DNA of 64,000 nucleotides from Parasphingorhabdus halotolerans (lineage in GTDB: Bacteria; Pseudomonadota; Alphaproteobacteria; Sphingomonadales; Sphingomonadaceae), in NCBI RefSeq assembly GCF_012516475.1, contig NZ_CP051217.1, forward strand, positions 806,001 through 870,000, read 5' to 3'. Positions within the stretch are counted from its first letter, which is position 1. Each line of letters opens with the position of its first letter. The notes under the pieces were generated by a model that saw only the letters and a list, made by a program, of their open reading frames with translations, did not search any database and was not told the origin of the DNA. Positions 54,632-63,998 of the stretch are shown here, in pieces. Position numbers and translations under genes: made by a program.

Positions 54632-56728
54632 TTACGCGGCCCTTTCATCTGCTAAATTCTCGTCTGCCAATTCTTTTGCCAGTGGCAGAATTAGAGTGAA
54701 GCGGCTTCCCGCTCCCTCTTTGCTTTCCACTTCCAATCGTCCGTTCATCGCCATAGCCAACGATCGCGCTTCATAGGCCCCAATACCAAAACCACCTTCT
54801 TTGCTGGAGGCAAATGGCTTGAATAACTGGCTGCGGATAAATTCACTCGACATGCCGTTTCCCTGATCCTGCACTTCAATCGCGACACTGAGGTCACGAC
54901 GCCTTGCGTTCATCACAATTGGCTGCCCTTCCGGGCTCGCATCAATCGCATTCTGGATAAGATGACCTAATATCTGGTCAACCCGCGCAGGGTCTGCCAT
55001 CACTGTAAGATCATCAATCTGGGTGCTCTCAATAGCGTGAAGCAAGCGTTTTTTCTCGATGATTGATTGCAACAAAACGGCAACTCTCACCGGACGCGGT
55101 TCTTCTGGCTTCGCTTTGTTATGCTGGGAAAGCCTCGCCAAAAGTCCGTTCATTTTTTCAGCCGAATCTTGCAGTGTTTCGATCATGTCCTGCTGAAACT
55201 CGGGGTTGTCGGCATGACGTTTGGCGTTGCGCGCCAATAGGCTCAGCTGGCTGACCAGATTTTTTATGTCGTGCATCACAAACGCCATCCGGCGATTAAA
55301 TTCATCAAAGCGTTGCGCTTCAGACAGGGATTCCTGACTGCGAGCCTCGGCAAGATAGCTGGCAACTTGCCGGCCAACGACGCGCAACATGTCGAGATCT
55401 TCCCAATCCAAAGTGCGGTTTATCCGAGGTCTGGCAAGCAGAACAATGCCTGCCAGTCGGTCGAAATGAACCAGTGGCACCGCGACCCAGGTCTGCTCAT
55501 TGTTGATCATCCATTCTGGAATTGCGCTACCGTCGCATTGATCATCTTTATCCGCGCGCAAGGCGTCGAATTCCACGATATGGCCGGTTTGCTCAAAAAA
55601 CGGGATAGTCTGGGTGGTACATGCTCTTGCAGGGATCCTGATAGTCGGCCAATTCCAGCGAGACTGCAAAGAAAGCCGCCCGGTATCATCCGGCATCAAC
55701 AAAATGCCCGCCGGGGAATCTGTTATGTCTGCAATAGCTTTCACAACCCTTTCATGAAAAGGCGCACTTTCATCCCCAGGCATTCCGATCGTATCAGTGA
55801 ATCTTATCCATTCAGCGCGATAATCGTAGCGATGCTGGAAGAAATTTTTGACTAGTTTCACCTTGAGCCATGCGTGAAATTTTCCAGATGGAAGAAGCAA
55901 TAGCGCTGCGATCGAGGTACCAAATATAAAACTAATCTGGGCCAAGCGCGCATAGTCGCCACCGATAATCTGCAACGCAGTAGCGATGACTACCATCATC
56001 AAAAGATAGCCACCAATAGCCACAAGAGACAGAGAACGAAACGCAACGCTACGTGAAAGCTTTAGGTTCCAATCGGTATTGCGAACCGATGCGAGCGCGA
56101 GAATGGGCGCAATGCATGCCATTGCAAGTCCTCGCATAGCCGCTAATTCTGTAGGGAATTCCTGAGTGAGATAGGTGATCGTGAAGAGGTTGAGATCATA
56201 AGTCCAGATGGCGGCCAGTGAAGCCATCGGCAGACGGATTCCCCAGCGCGTTTCAGGAGCCGATATCGAATAGAGGTTGTGCACGAGCACCAATGCCCCG
56301 ACGGCAAATATCATCCGTAGGACCAGCGATGTATATGCCGCCATTCCAACCAATCGGGGGCTCCCCGCAAGTATTGGCAGAAGCGAGTCGACTACAATTT
56401 GGCCTACCAAAACCAAAAAAAGCGCGGCATAAATAATATTGACTGTCTTCGGTTCATCGCGTCCCTCACCCGCTCTCAAAAGAACGAACATGAAGGAGAG
56501 CCAGCCGAGGTTTCGCAGCGATTCACTAAAGTTGGAAATAGGTGAAAACGCACCTTCCACAGCAATCGTGAGAGCCCAGAAACTGGTAAGGCCGATCGCG
56601 ACGATCAGTGAAGTTTGCGCATTGTTGCGTCCAGCTTTTCGCTGGAATTGCCAAATAGCCAGTGCAGCAAAAAGCGCGGCCGCGAGACCGTGCCCGAATA
56701 TGCTTATCTGACCGAGTAGAGAATCCAT
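54632..56728 (-). CDS. prsK: XrtA/PEP-CTERM system sensor histidine kinase PrsK
   Basis: About 698 residues from MDSLLGQIS. The N-terminal third has about eight membrane helices; a GAF-like domain follows (about 325-475) and then the kinase: H-box VMHDIKNLVSQL near residue 495, N-box HLIQNAIDASPEG and G motifs DQGNGMS and GFGIGAYEA. The order sugar transferase, prsK, prsR, prsT is typical for exosortase-A loci. An upstream GTG four codons earlier is an alternative start that overlaps the previous gene. Confidence 0.9.
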   Translation of the reverse strand: MDSLLGQISIFGHGLAAALFAALAIWQFQRKAGRNNAQTSLIVAIGLTSFWALTIAVEGAFSPISNFSESLRNLGWLSFMFVLLRAGEGRDEPKTVNIIYAALFLVLVGQIVVDSLLPILAGSPRLVGMAAYTSLVLRMIFAVGALVLVHNLYSISAPETRWGIRLPMASLAAIWTYDLNLFTITYLTQEFPTELAAMRGLAMACIAPILALASVRNTDWNLKLSRSVAFRSLSLVAIGGYLLMMVVIATALQIIGGDYARLAQISFIFGTSIAALLLLPSGKFHAWLKVKLVKNFFQHRYDYRAEWIRFTDTIGMPGDESAPFHERVVKAIADITDSPAGILLMPDDTGRLSLQSRWNWPTIRIPARACTTQTIPFFEQTGHIVEFDALRADKDDQCDGSAIPEWMINNEQTWVAVPLVHFDRLAGIVLLARPRINRTLDWEDLDMLRVVGRQVASYLAEARSQESLSEAQRFDEFNRRMAFVMHDIKNLVSQLSLLARNAKRHADNPEFQQDMIETLQDSAEKMNGLLARLSQHNKAKPEEPRPVRVAVLLQSIIEKKRLLHAIESTQIDDLTVMADPARVDQILGHLIQNAIDASPEGQPIVMNARRRDLSVAIEVQDQGNGMSSEFIRSQLFKPFASSKEGGFGIGAYEARSLAMAMNGRLEVESKEGAGSRFTLILPLAKELADENLADERAA

Positions 56729-56729
56729 C

Positions 56730-58118
56730 CTATCTGACACCCTCGGGCCACAAAACGACCCTGATGGTTTGCAACAAAATCAGGAGGTCAAGAAACGGTG
56801 TGTAATTTTTTGCGTAGTAGAGATCATATTCCAGTTTGTGACGACTATCCTCAATTGATGCTCCGTAAGGATAGTTGATCTGGGCCCAACCGGTAATCCC
56901 TGGCTTCACGATATGACGTTCGGCATAAAATGGCATTTTTGTTTGCAGATCATCGACGAACTGCGGCCGTTCAGGACGCGGACCAACAAAGCTCATTTCG
57001 CCTTTTAGCACGCTCCAAGCTTGCGGAAGCTCATCAATGCGAACCTTCCTGATGAAATTGCCAACGCGCGTGATGCGCGGGTCATTTTCACTGGCCCAAA
57101 CGGCTTGACCTGCAACTTCCGCATTGGCACGCATCGAACGCAGCTTCAATATACTGAATTTTTGGCCGTATAGCCCAACTCGCTCTTGCTTAAAAAAGGC
57201 TCCGCCTTTGCTTTCCAGCTTAACCAAAACCGCGAAAATGAGAATGACCGGACCTGTAAGGACAAGTAGCAGCAAACTCAGGAAAATATCAAATCCGCGC
57301 TTGAACATCGTTGAAATTCTGCGTCCCGAGGAAAACCCGTCAGAAAAGATAAACCAGCTGGGGTTTACGCTATCAAGATCGACACGCCCGGTTTCCCTCT
57401 CTAGAAAGCTCGACATATCATTGACATGGACACCCGTCGTTTTGATGGTCAGCAAGTCAGACACAGGTAAGCTGTTTCGGCGCTCTTCCAATGCCAGAAC
57501 GACTTCGCTCACCTCCAAATTGATCACATGCTGGGGCAAATCATCAATATCCGATCGATTGATCGCCTCGGTAACTTTGACAGGCCCTTCATTCATGTTA
57601 ACATAGCCTGCAACGATGAAACCGCTTTCGGGTCGCGCAGCTAGATCAGCTATTCGTTGGGCTCTTTGACCAGAGCCCAAAATGAGCAGCCTGCGTTTGA
57701 AAACGGCGCTATCGAGCATTGTTCCTAGCATCATTCGGATAGTCATCAGGAAAAATATCGCCAAAATCATGGCGTATAGTGAGTTTGATCGCCACAAAGT
57801 GATGCCGGGTAAAGCAAAGGCCATTAACGACAGAAATATGACACCCAAAGATATGGCAACCAATATCCTGGCAGCAGCAAAGCGCAGTGATTGAAGAGAT
57901 TCATTTCCATAAACGCCGACCGCAACGATCGCCAATTGTATCGCGACTGCAAAGCTGAATACCGGGCCGGGACGTTCATAGATTGACCCCATGGCCATGC
58001 CGATCTGGCTAGCGCGAAACAGCCAACCCAGCTCGGCTGCCAGCACCAGTAGCAGGAAGTCCAGCAAGCCTAGAAACAACACCGGGTAGGGAATATAATG
58101 TTTAAACAACCTGATCAT
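56730..58118 (-). CDS. Exopolysaccharide polyprenyl glycosyl-phosphotransferase
   Basis: 462 residues from MIRLFKHYIP. Four to five membrane helices at the N-terminus, a CoA-binding-like middle (LLILGSGQRAQRIADL), one more helix and the C-terminal bacterial sugar transferase domain (FKRGFDIFLSLLLLV, KLRSMRANAEVAG, VRIDELPQAWSVLKGEMSFVGPRPERP). It starts polysaccharide synthesis by moving a sugar phosphate to undecaprenyl phosphate. In exosortase-A loci it is the first EPS gene (TIGR03013 type). No further EPS genes are in the window. Confidence 0.93.
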   Translation of the reverse strand: MIRLFKHYIPYPVLFLGLLDFLLLVLAAELGWLFRASQIGMAMGSIYERPGPVFSFAVAIQLAIVAVGVYGNESLQSLRFAAARILVAISLGVIFLSLMAFALPGITLWRSNSLYAMILAIFFLMTIRMMLGTMLDSAVFKRRLLILGSGQRAQRIADLAARPESGFIVAGYVNMNEGPVKVTEAINRSDIDDLPQHVINLEVSEVVLALEERRNSLPVSDLLTIKTTGVHVNDMSSFLERETGRVDLDSVNPSWFIFSDGFSSGRRISTMFKRGFDIFLSLLLLVLTGPVILIFAVLVKLESKGGAFFKQERVGLYGQKFSILKLRSMRANAEVAGQAVWASENDPRITRVGNFIRKVRIDELPQAWSVLKGEMSFVGPRPERPQFVDDLQTKMPFYAERHIVKPGITGWAQINYPYGASIEDSRHKLEYDLYYAKNYTPFLDLLILLQTIRVVLWPEGVR

Positions 58119-58281
58119 TACGTGCGCGTACTTTCTTGTCAGAACGGTAGCAGTAGCAAGCAATGGTAAGCTGTCGGTTAATTTTACACCGAAAAATCAA
58201 ATTTTCCTACCAAATCAGTGGAATTGTATAATTTACCGACGGCGTTTTGGTCAAAATACGAAAAAGTCGCGCGCAATTATT

Positions 58282-59673
58282 TCAGTCCCCCGCGAAACTA
58301 TATGGTGCCAATCCGCGCTCCCGATCATCAAATTTCAATGCGCGGCTGACCGGTGGTGCTGATCTTTGGGAACATTGCACTCTGGTGCATGCCGGACAGC
58401 CTAGCCCTATCGGCGTCGCTTTTTCCGGTGACAAATCGATTCCATTTGCATGAAACAGCGAAGCGGCCATATCGCCGGCAACTCCAAGCCCGATTACAAA
58501 TTCAGGTGTATAGCCGCCAGCGCCAGATCCTATACCCTGCACCGCGCGCGACAATGTAAACCAGCGCGATCCATCTTCTAAAGCTAGCAGTTGTGTTTGC
58601 ACCTCAGCAGGCCGTTCGAAAGCGCGATGAATATTCCAAAGAGGGCAGCGATTGATGCTTTCCACCAACGGTGCATTGCTGGCCCCGGCATATCGCTTCG
58701 AAATTTGTCCCGAGCGATCAATCCGTAACATGAAGAACGGCAAGCCTCTCGCGCCAACCCGCTGCAAAGTCGTCAACCGGTGTGCCACCTGCTCAAAACC
58801 GGCGCCAAAGCGCCGTTGCAGCACTTGAATACGATATCCTGTTTGCTCGCAGGCTCGCAAAAAACGTGCATAGGGCATCATGATCCCAGCAGCAAAATAG
58901 TTGGTCAAATGGCGGCGATAAAGTCGTTCCGCCGCGCGGTCTTCAAACTTGCCTCCCGCAACCAATCCGTCAATTTCCGATTGCGCTTCTATTTGTCCCA
59001 AAAGCAAAGCTGCTTGAAATGTTCGCGAGGCAGAGTCCAGCATTTCCGACAATTGCAACTGCCGTGCATGCAAGTCCAATCGGCGGAGCTTGTCGGGCAT
59101 GACTGTTTCAGGGAGTATACGAATGGTAAGTTGATGTTTTACGCGAAGCCTCTCGGCGATCGCGCCGTAGAGATCGCCTGCTCCCAAACGCAGTTCATCA
59201 GCCAGAGATTCTGCAATGGCGTCCAGATCAGCGAAATGGTTACGCCATTTTTCAATTTCCCGTCGCACCATTTGAATAGGGTCAGCCACCTTGAAAGTAT
59301 TTATTGGCGAACCGCTGTCACGCTGATCGAACAAACGCACAAATGCCTCGACTGCGTTGGGTGCGGCAACAAGCCATTCCTCCAGTTCTGTGCGGTCGAC
59401 CGTCAAGTCTTGAAAGAGTGGGTCTGCAAATCGGCGCGATAAGCCGTTAACACCGCCGCCGGGTTCCGCTGCCACCAATTTCCGGGGATCAAAATCAAAA
59501 CGATCTGCGAGCAACAGCATCAAGCGCGCACTGAGCGGCCTTTGATTACGCTCAATAAGATTGAGATAACTCGGTGAAATATCGAGCGCCGCCGACAACG
59601 CAACCTGCGTCATACCAGCACTTCTGCGCAAACGCTTGATTGCAGCACCGGCGTATAATTTTCGATCAGTCAT
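58282..59673 (-). CDS. XRE-family regulator with DUF2083 domain (ScfR/RamB-like)
   Basis: 463 residues from MTDRKLYAG, with AGGA upstream. HTH at about residues 8-62 (GMTQVALSAALDISPSYLNLIERNQR), a long central effector region and a C-terminal Cys-rich segment (GLGCPACTRVQCSQRSAPP). Relatives regulate short-chain fatty acid and acetate/glyoxylate metabolism (ScfR, RamB). No isocitrate lyase gene adjoins. The palindrome at 59682-59697 just before the gene is probably its own operator. Confidence 0.88.
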   Translation of the reverse strand: MTDRKLYAGAAIKRLRRSAGMTQVALSAALDISPSYLNLIERNQRPLSARLMLLLADRFDFDPRKLVAAEPGGGVNGLSRRFADPLFQDLTVDRTELEEWLVAAPNAVEAFVRLFDQRDSGSPINTFKVADPIQMVRREIEKWRNHFADLDAIAESLADELRLGAGDLYGAIAERLRVKHQLTIRILPETVMPDKLRRLDLHARQLQLSEMLDSASRTFQAALLLGQIEAQSEIDGLVAGGKFEDRAAERLYRRHLTNYFAAGIMMPYARFLRACEQTGYRIQVLQRRFGAGFEQVAHRLTTLQRVGARGLPFFMLRIDRSGQISKRYAGASNAPLVESINRCPLWNIHRAFERPAEVQTQLLALEDGSRWFTLSRAVQGIGSGAGGYTPEFVIGLGVAGDMAASLFHANGIDLSPEKATPIGLGCPACTRVQCSQRSAPPVSRALKFDDRERGLAPYSFAGD

Positions 59674-59681
59674 GAAAATCC

Positions 59682-59697
59682 TGTAAACTAATTTACA
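59682..59697. promoter_or_regulatory. Operator-like palindrome TGTAAA-N4-TTTACA
   Basis: A perfect inverted repeat immediately upstream of the ScfR/RamB-like regulator start; a further TTTACA half site lies about 40 bp away (near 59732). RamB-like regulators bind AT-rich palindromes with similar arms. It lies in the gap with the divergent 59843 gene, so it may control both. Confidence 0.6.
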
Positions 59698-59842
59698 AAT
59701 TGACTGAGTATATGCCCTCCTTTTTAGGAATTTACAATGCTGCTTTGACTGATGTGCATCAATAGCATGTTTCGCCCGTAAGATTATCTTAACCGCCATT
59801 GCCTAAACATTGGCGCAAATATCAAATTGAAATGGTTCCATC

Positions 59843-60253
59843 ATGTTCAAAGAAGCAGCAGCTCTAGTCGTTTCGGTCGGTCTTTTGACCTATTTGTTTA
59901 CTCCGGTCGAAAAAGAAGATGATCCCGCTCCGGTTGAAGTCGAGAGCATCAAAACGCCAAAGGCCAAAGCTAGCAAAAATTATCAATGGGAAGTTGACGA
60001 CGGTGACGATGCCGAGGAAGAGTTTGTGTTCGGAGAACCGATGGTTAGCACCGACATAAATTATGAAGAAAATAGTGACGAAGACAACGACAATGACGAC
60101 AGTAAGAGTGAAGACGTTGCAAGTGCTTCGAGATCAAATGATACCGTTAGGCAAGTGGAGAGGGCACCAGAATATAGGGGTCCTGTTCACCCAGACAGCC
60201 CCAAACCGGGCCAGCGCGGCAGCGCCGAGAATCCAATCGCTCTTGATCAATAG
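59843..60253 (+). CDS. Acidic single-helix membrane-anchored protein of unknown function
   Basis: 136 residues. One N-terminal helix (EAAALVVSVGLLTYLF) then a highly acidic, low-complexity body rich in Asp/Glu/Asn (for instance NYEENSDEDNDNDD), ending in a Pro-rich segment. No family recognised. Such acidic tails may bind Ca2+ or simply be disordered. It is divergent from the XRE regulator and may be its target. Confidence 0.65.
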   Translation: MFKEAAALVVSVGLLTYLFTPVEKEDDPAPVEVESIKTPKAKASKNYQWEVDDGDDAEEEFVFGEPMVSTDINYEENSDEDNDNDDSKSEDVASASRSNDTVRQVERAPEYRGPVHPDSPKPGQRGSAENPIALDQ

Positions 60254-60306
60254 CAATAGAAGAATGAAGCAGCTTTAGGTAAACGCAACTCTGCAACCAT
60301 GACGAT

Positions 60307-60696
60307 TTATGGAGCGCCTGTTTTACACCGCAGCATTTCGTAGACATCAGGTTCAACGATCATCCTAAACTGATCGGGGCTCTTGATCTCCACTGGACCT
60401 TCCATCTGGAATTTACCACCCGGTTCCCCTGTCTCTTCATCCAACGCTAAATCATTTAGGCGCAAGTCCAGCTTGCCATCGCCCCAAGCCCATGTTCCGG
60501 TCAAATCTTCCGAAATAAAGTTTCCGCCTGCCAGCAAAGTCCAGTTGCTTGGCATCTCGCATGTCTCTTCTGCAAAAGACCAACGGCCTTCAAAATAGTC
60601 GGCGTTTATTTGTGCGACAGGGGCTGGCAATTCAGCGCTCTGGTTCTGCATCACACCGGCCAAAATCAGCACGAGAGAACCTTGCGACAAAATCAT
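60307..60696 (-). CDS. Small exported protein of unknown function
   Basis: 129 residues with a hydrophobic N-terminus (about residues 2-16) and a beta-rich mature part (GRWSFAEETCEMPSNW, LTGTWAWGDGKLDLRL), with two Cys near residues 45 and 125 that could pair. The ending and topology resemble small lipocalin-like periplasmic proteins or inhibitors but I cannot name a family. It begins 5 bp after the M20 hydrolase stop, so it is likely on the same transcript. Confidence 0.6.
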   Translation of the reverse strand: MILSQGSLVLILAGVMQNQSAELPAPVAQINADYFEGRWSFAEETCEMPSNWTLLAGGNFISEDLTGTWAWGDGKLDLRLNDLALDEETGEPGGKFQMEGPVEIKSPDQFRMIVEPDVYEMLRCKTGAP

Positions 60697-60700
60697 CGTA

Positions 60701-62029
60701 TCAGCGACTTTTTTTCATCAAATTCAATGCAGCAGCGGTCAGCGCTTCTGCGCCGGTAGCAATAACCTTTTCAGCATCAGGCGCCCAAAGCGGACTGTGC
60801 AGAGATGGCAATTTGGTGCCTTCTTTTTCCGCTGCGAGATATTCAGCCATTGGTACACCACCAACCCAGAAGATCATGCTTTTGATCGACTCATCGGCTC
60901 GACGGAAGCGGCTAAAATCTTCACCGCCCATGACGGGCTTGGATTGCCGAACGCGATCTTTGCCAAACCGTTCTTCAAAAATCTTGGCCATCTCCACGCT
61001 GAATTCCGGAGAATTATAGGTTGCTGGCGTAAACTCGTCATCGCGCGTTGTTACGGTCGGCATTTTATCTTTCGGCATGCCAGCCGCCTCCGCTTCGCCG
61101 ATCGCGATACGTTTTATTCCATCAAGCAATTTAGCACGGGTTTCATCGGAATAGCTGCGGACTGTGAGCAGCAAATTTGCTTTGTCGGGAATGATATTAT
61201 GTTTGAAACCGGCTTGAAAACTACCGACTGTCACAACTGCGGAATCTTGCGGGTCAATTTCGCGGCTGACCAGAGTTTGCAGCGCGCCAACAATCCGCGA
61301 CGCCAATACGATCGGGTCTTTGCTCGTATGCGGATAAGCGCCGTGACCGCCAACGCCTGGAATCTCAATATCCACGCTATCGACGTTCGCCAAGGCAAAG
61401 CCCGGTGCATAACCGATATAGCCGGCAGGCGCGCCTGCCGCATCATGAAAGGCCAAAGCATAATCGGGTTTCGGAAAACGCGTGTAAAGGCCGTCATCCA
61501 GCATCGCCTTAGCGCCCTCACCGGTTTCTTCTGCCGGCTGCAAGATCATCACCAATGTACCGGACCATTCATCTTTGCGCGCGACGAGTTGGCGCGCCGT
61601 GCCGACCCAACCAGTCATATGCGTGTCATGACCGCAAGCATGCATAACACCGGTATCAATGCCCTGACGCGTTTTCGCCATCACTTTTGATGCAAATGGC
61701 AAGCCGGTCTTTTCTACGAGCGGTAAGCCGTCCATATCGGCCCGTATCATAACCGTCGGGCCCTCACCATTTTTCATGACTGCAACTACGCCGGTCCCGC
61801 CCACTTTCTCCGTGACGGCAAAGCCAAGCCGCCTTGCTTCTGTAGCCAGTTTTGCGGCGGTCTGGAATTCTTCGCCACTTAACTCGGGATTTGCGTGGAG
61901 ATCGCGATAAATCTCCATCAATGAAGGCAAGTCCGCCTTGATTGCATCGTTAAGCGCATCGGCTTGCGCAGGGGTGATAGCTAGCGTTGAAGCTGCTAAC
62001 ACGAAAGCAAGTTTTGTAATTCTAAGCAT
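60701..62029 (-). CDS. Exported M20-family amidohydrolase (hippurate hydrolase-like)
   Basis: 442 residues from the second ATG (62029), with a signal peptide ending near PAQADAL. M20 peptidase with metal ligands in HACGHDTHMTG (near residue 115), QPAEETGEGAKAML (Glu pair) and late His in MGGEDFSRF. The dimerisation domain is present (GVGGHGAYPHTSKDPI). Relatives cut N-acyl amino acids. The location is periplasmic. The substrate is unknown. Confidence 0.92.
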   Translation of the reverse strand: MLRITKLAFVLAASTLAITPAQADALNDAIKADLPSLMEIYRDLHANPELSGEEFQTAAKLATEARRLGFAVTEKVGGTGVVAVMKNGEGPTVMIRADMDGLPLVEKTGLPFASKVMAKTRQGIDTGVMHACGHDTHMTGWVGTARQLVARKDEWSGTLVMILQPAEETGEGAKAMLDDGLYTRFPKPDYALAFHDAAGAPAGYIGYAPGFALANVDSVDIEIPGVGGHGAYPHTSKDPIVLASRIVGALQTLVSREIDPQDSAVVTVGSFQAGFKHNIIPDKANLLLTVRSYSDETRAKLLDGIKRIAIGEAEAAGMPKDKMPTVTTRDDEFTPATYNSPEFSVEMAKIFEERFGKDRVRQSKPVMGGEDFSRFRRADESIKSMIFWVGGVPMAEYLAAEKEGTKLPSLHSPLWAPDAEKVIATGAEALTAAALNLMKKSR

Positions 62030-62093
62030 CATTTTCCCCGGAAATTTATATTATTCACAGGCTAAAGCGATTTTGCGCGTTTGTCAGGTAAAT

Positions 62094-62879
62094 TTACTGC
62101 GCGGTCCATCCACCATCAATGTTCATGTTTGCGCCCGTTATCGAACGAGAGTTTTCCTGGCACAGGAATACGGCCAAGGCCGCAATCTGCTCAATCTGTA
62201 CAAATTCCTTTGTCGGTTGCGGTGCAAGCAGAACATCGTTGATGACTTGCTCGCGCGACAACCCCCTCACCTTCATAGTATTGGGAATCTGCCCTTCGAT
62301 TAGCGGCGTCCAAGTGTAGCCAGGTGAAATTGTGTTGACGGTAATCCCTTGTGCAGCGACTTCCAATGCAACGGTTTTGCTAAAACCGAGAATGGCATGT
62401 TTCGCTGCGTTATAGGCTGACTTATAAGGGCTAGCGACTGTACTGTGCATGGAGCCGGTGTTTATGATCCGCCCCCAGCCCTTTTCTTTCATTCCTGGCA
62501 ACACCGCTTTGGTTGTGTGGAATGCACTGTTACAGATGATGTCCATAATCGCGTCCCATTTGTCTTCGGGAAACTCGTCGACCGGCGCAACATGCTGGAT
62601 GCCGGCATTGTTGATCAAGATGTCGACCACACCAAGCTGTTCAGCGCAATCGGCACACATTTGCCGTATTTCTTCCGGTTTGGTCATGTCGGCATTGCTG
62701 TAAGCAGCTTTGACCCCGCTCAAGGATTCCAACTCCTGGCACAGCGTATCAATTTCGCTTTTATCGCCAAAGCCATTGATCATCACGGTAGCACCCTCTG
62801 CCGCCAAGGCTTTTGCGTATCCACCACCAATGCCGGAAGTGGATCCTGTGATCAGCGCCGTCTTACCCTTTAGAAACAT
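62094..62879 (-). CDS. bdhA: 3-hydroxybutyrate dehydrogenase (SDR family)
   Basis: 261 residues from MFLKGKTAL, with GGAG eight bases upstream. NAD-binding TGSTSGIG at residues 9-16, INNAGI, the catalytic Ser (GSMHS) and YKSAYNAAKHA (YxxxK) in order. The C-terminal block SPGYTWTPLIEGQIPNTMK and LLAPQPTKEFV marks the 3-hydroxybutyrate type. It oxidises 3-hydroxybutyrate to acetoacetate, often tied to polyhydroxybutyrate. No PHB genes adjoin. Confidence 0.93.
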   Translation of the reverse strand: MFLKGKTALITGSTSGIGGGYAKALAAEGATVMINGFGDKSEIDTLCQELESLSGVKAAYSNADMTKPEEIRQMCADCAEQLGVVDILINNAGIQHVAPVDEFPEDKWDAIMDIICNSAFHTTKAVLPGMKEKGWGRIINTGSMHSTVASPYKSAYNAAKHAILGFSKTVALEVAAQGITVNTISPGYTWTPLIEGQIPNTMKVRGLSREQVINDVLLAPQPTKEFVQIEQIAALAVFLCQENSRSITGANMNIDGGWTAQ

Positions 62880-63005
62880 CCATATTCTCCAAATAGTACT
62901 CATAGTGGACTAGCGGGAACTGACCCGCATTCCAATGCGTTTGTGTGTTTGACACTTGCTCTTTGTGGGCAATTCGAGCAATTCTGTTCGCAACAGGAGA
63001 GTATT

Positions 63006-63911
63006 ATGCGCTTAGATGATCTGGACCCCAGCAAAAATGCCCGTGATCACGGCAGCGGTGGCGGTCGCAGTTTTGGCGGTGGTGGCGGTGGCGGACTCGG
63101 TTTGCTCCTCAGTTTCCTGCCCATGCTTCTTGGCCGTAAAATGGGTTGCGGCACGATGCTGCTGATCGGCGGTGCGGCGGCGGCGTTCCTCTATTTCGGC
63201 GGTGGCGCGAGTATGCTGGGCAGCGGATCAGGCAGTCTGCCATCCGGTTCTGGAAGCGGCACAGTCTATGATACCGCAGAGGAACAATTCGCCGGCCGCG
63301 TGCTGGCATCTACCGAACAGACATGGTCAAAACTGTTTCAACAAAATGGCTCACAATATAAACCGACGACCATCAATTTTTATCAGGGCGGCGTGAGTTC
63401 CAATGGATGCGGTTCTGCCAGTTCGGCTTCCGGTCCGTTCTATTGCCCCGCTGATCAAGGCATCTATCTCGACACGTCTTTTTTCGACGAAATGCAGACC
63501 CGCATGGGAGCGAAAGGCGACTTTGCTCAGGCCTACGTCATTGCCCACGAAGTTGGTCATCACATCCAGAATCTGAGCGGTGTTGCGACTCAAGTGCGCA
63601 ACCAGCAGCAACGTGCCAGCAAGGCAGAAGGCAATGCGCTACAGGTGCGCATGGAATTGCAGGCGGATTGCTATGCCGGAGTTTGGGCGGCGCAAAACGC
63701 AAGCCGCATGGAACCGGGTGATGTCGAAGAAGGCCTGAATGCGGCCCATGCTATCGGTGATGATACACTGATGCGGGGCGCAGGCCAGACACCGATCGAA
63801 AGCATGTTCACCCACGGAACTTCCGAACAACGCATGGCCTGGCTCCGCAAAGGTATGCAGACTGGCGACCCAGCCTCGTGCGATACATTTGCACGAGGCG
63901 CGGTGCGCTAG
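63006..63911 (+). CDS. YpfJ-family neutral zinc metallopeptidase
   Basis: 301 residues from MRLDDLDPSKN (GGAGAG upstream). A Gly-rich leader, one membrane helix (about residues 35-65: LLLSFLPMLLGRKMG onward), a Gly/Ser linker, then the zinc protease domain with HEVGHHI near residue 180 and a later Glu ligand region (RMELQADCYAGVWA). The zinc site matches HExxH...E. Probably faces the periplasm. It is divergent from bdhA. Confidence 0.9.
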   Translation: MRLDDLDPSKNARDHGSGGGRSFGGGGGGGLGLLLSFLPMLLGRKMGCGTMLLIGGAAAAFLYFGGGASMLGSGSGSLPSGSGSGTVYDTAEEQFAGRVLASTEQTWSKLFQQNGSQYKPTTINFYQGGVSSNGCGSASSASGPFYCPADQGIYLDTSFFDEMQTRMGAKGDFAQAYVIAHEVGHHIQNLSGVATQVRNQQQRASKAEGNALQVRMELQADCYAGVWAAQNASRMEPGDVEEGLNAAHAIGDDTLMRGAGQTPIESMFTHGTSEQRMAWLRKGMQTGDPASCDTFARGAVR

Positions 63912-63914
63912 TCT

Positions 63915-63998
63915 TTAATATACGGTCAGCCGATTTTTGGCCGCTTCAGCGAGCTTGACCAGTCGAGCCGCCGGGTGACGTACATGACGCCAGCCAGT
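63915..63998 (-). CDS. 3' end of an unidentified gene at the window edge
   Basis: An open minus-strand frame enters from the right edge and stops at 63915-63917. The visible peptide (GWRHVRHPAARLVKLAEAA, ending NRLTVY) has a coding look but is too short to name. Another minus frame stops earlier, so this one is favoured only by length. Confidence 0.35.
   Translation of the reverse strand, partial: TGWRHVRHPAARLVKLAEAAKNRLTVY

Noticed and set aside
53248..56728. A nitrogen (NtrB/NtrC) two-component system
   Set aside because: The membrane and GAF layout of the kinase, the TPR partner and the sugar transferase fit the Prs type better.
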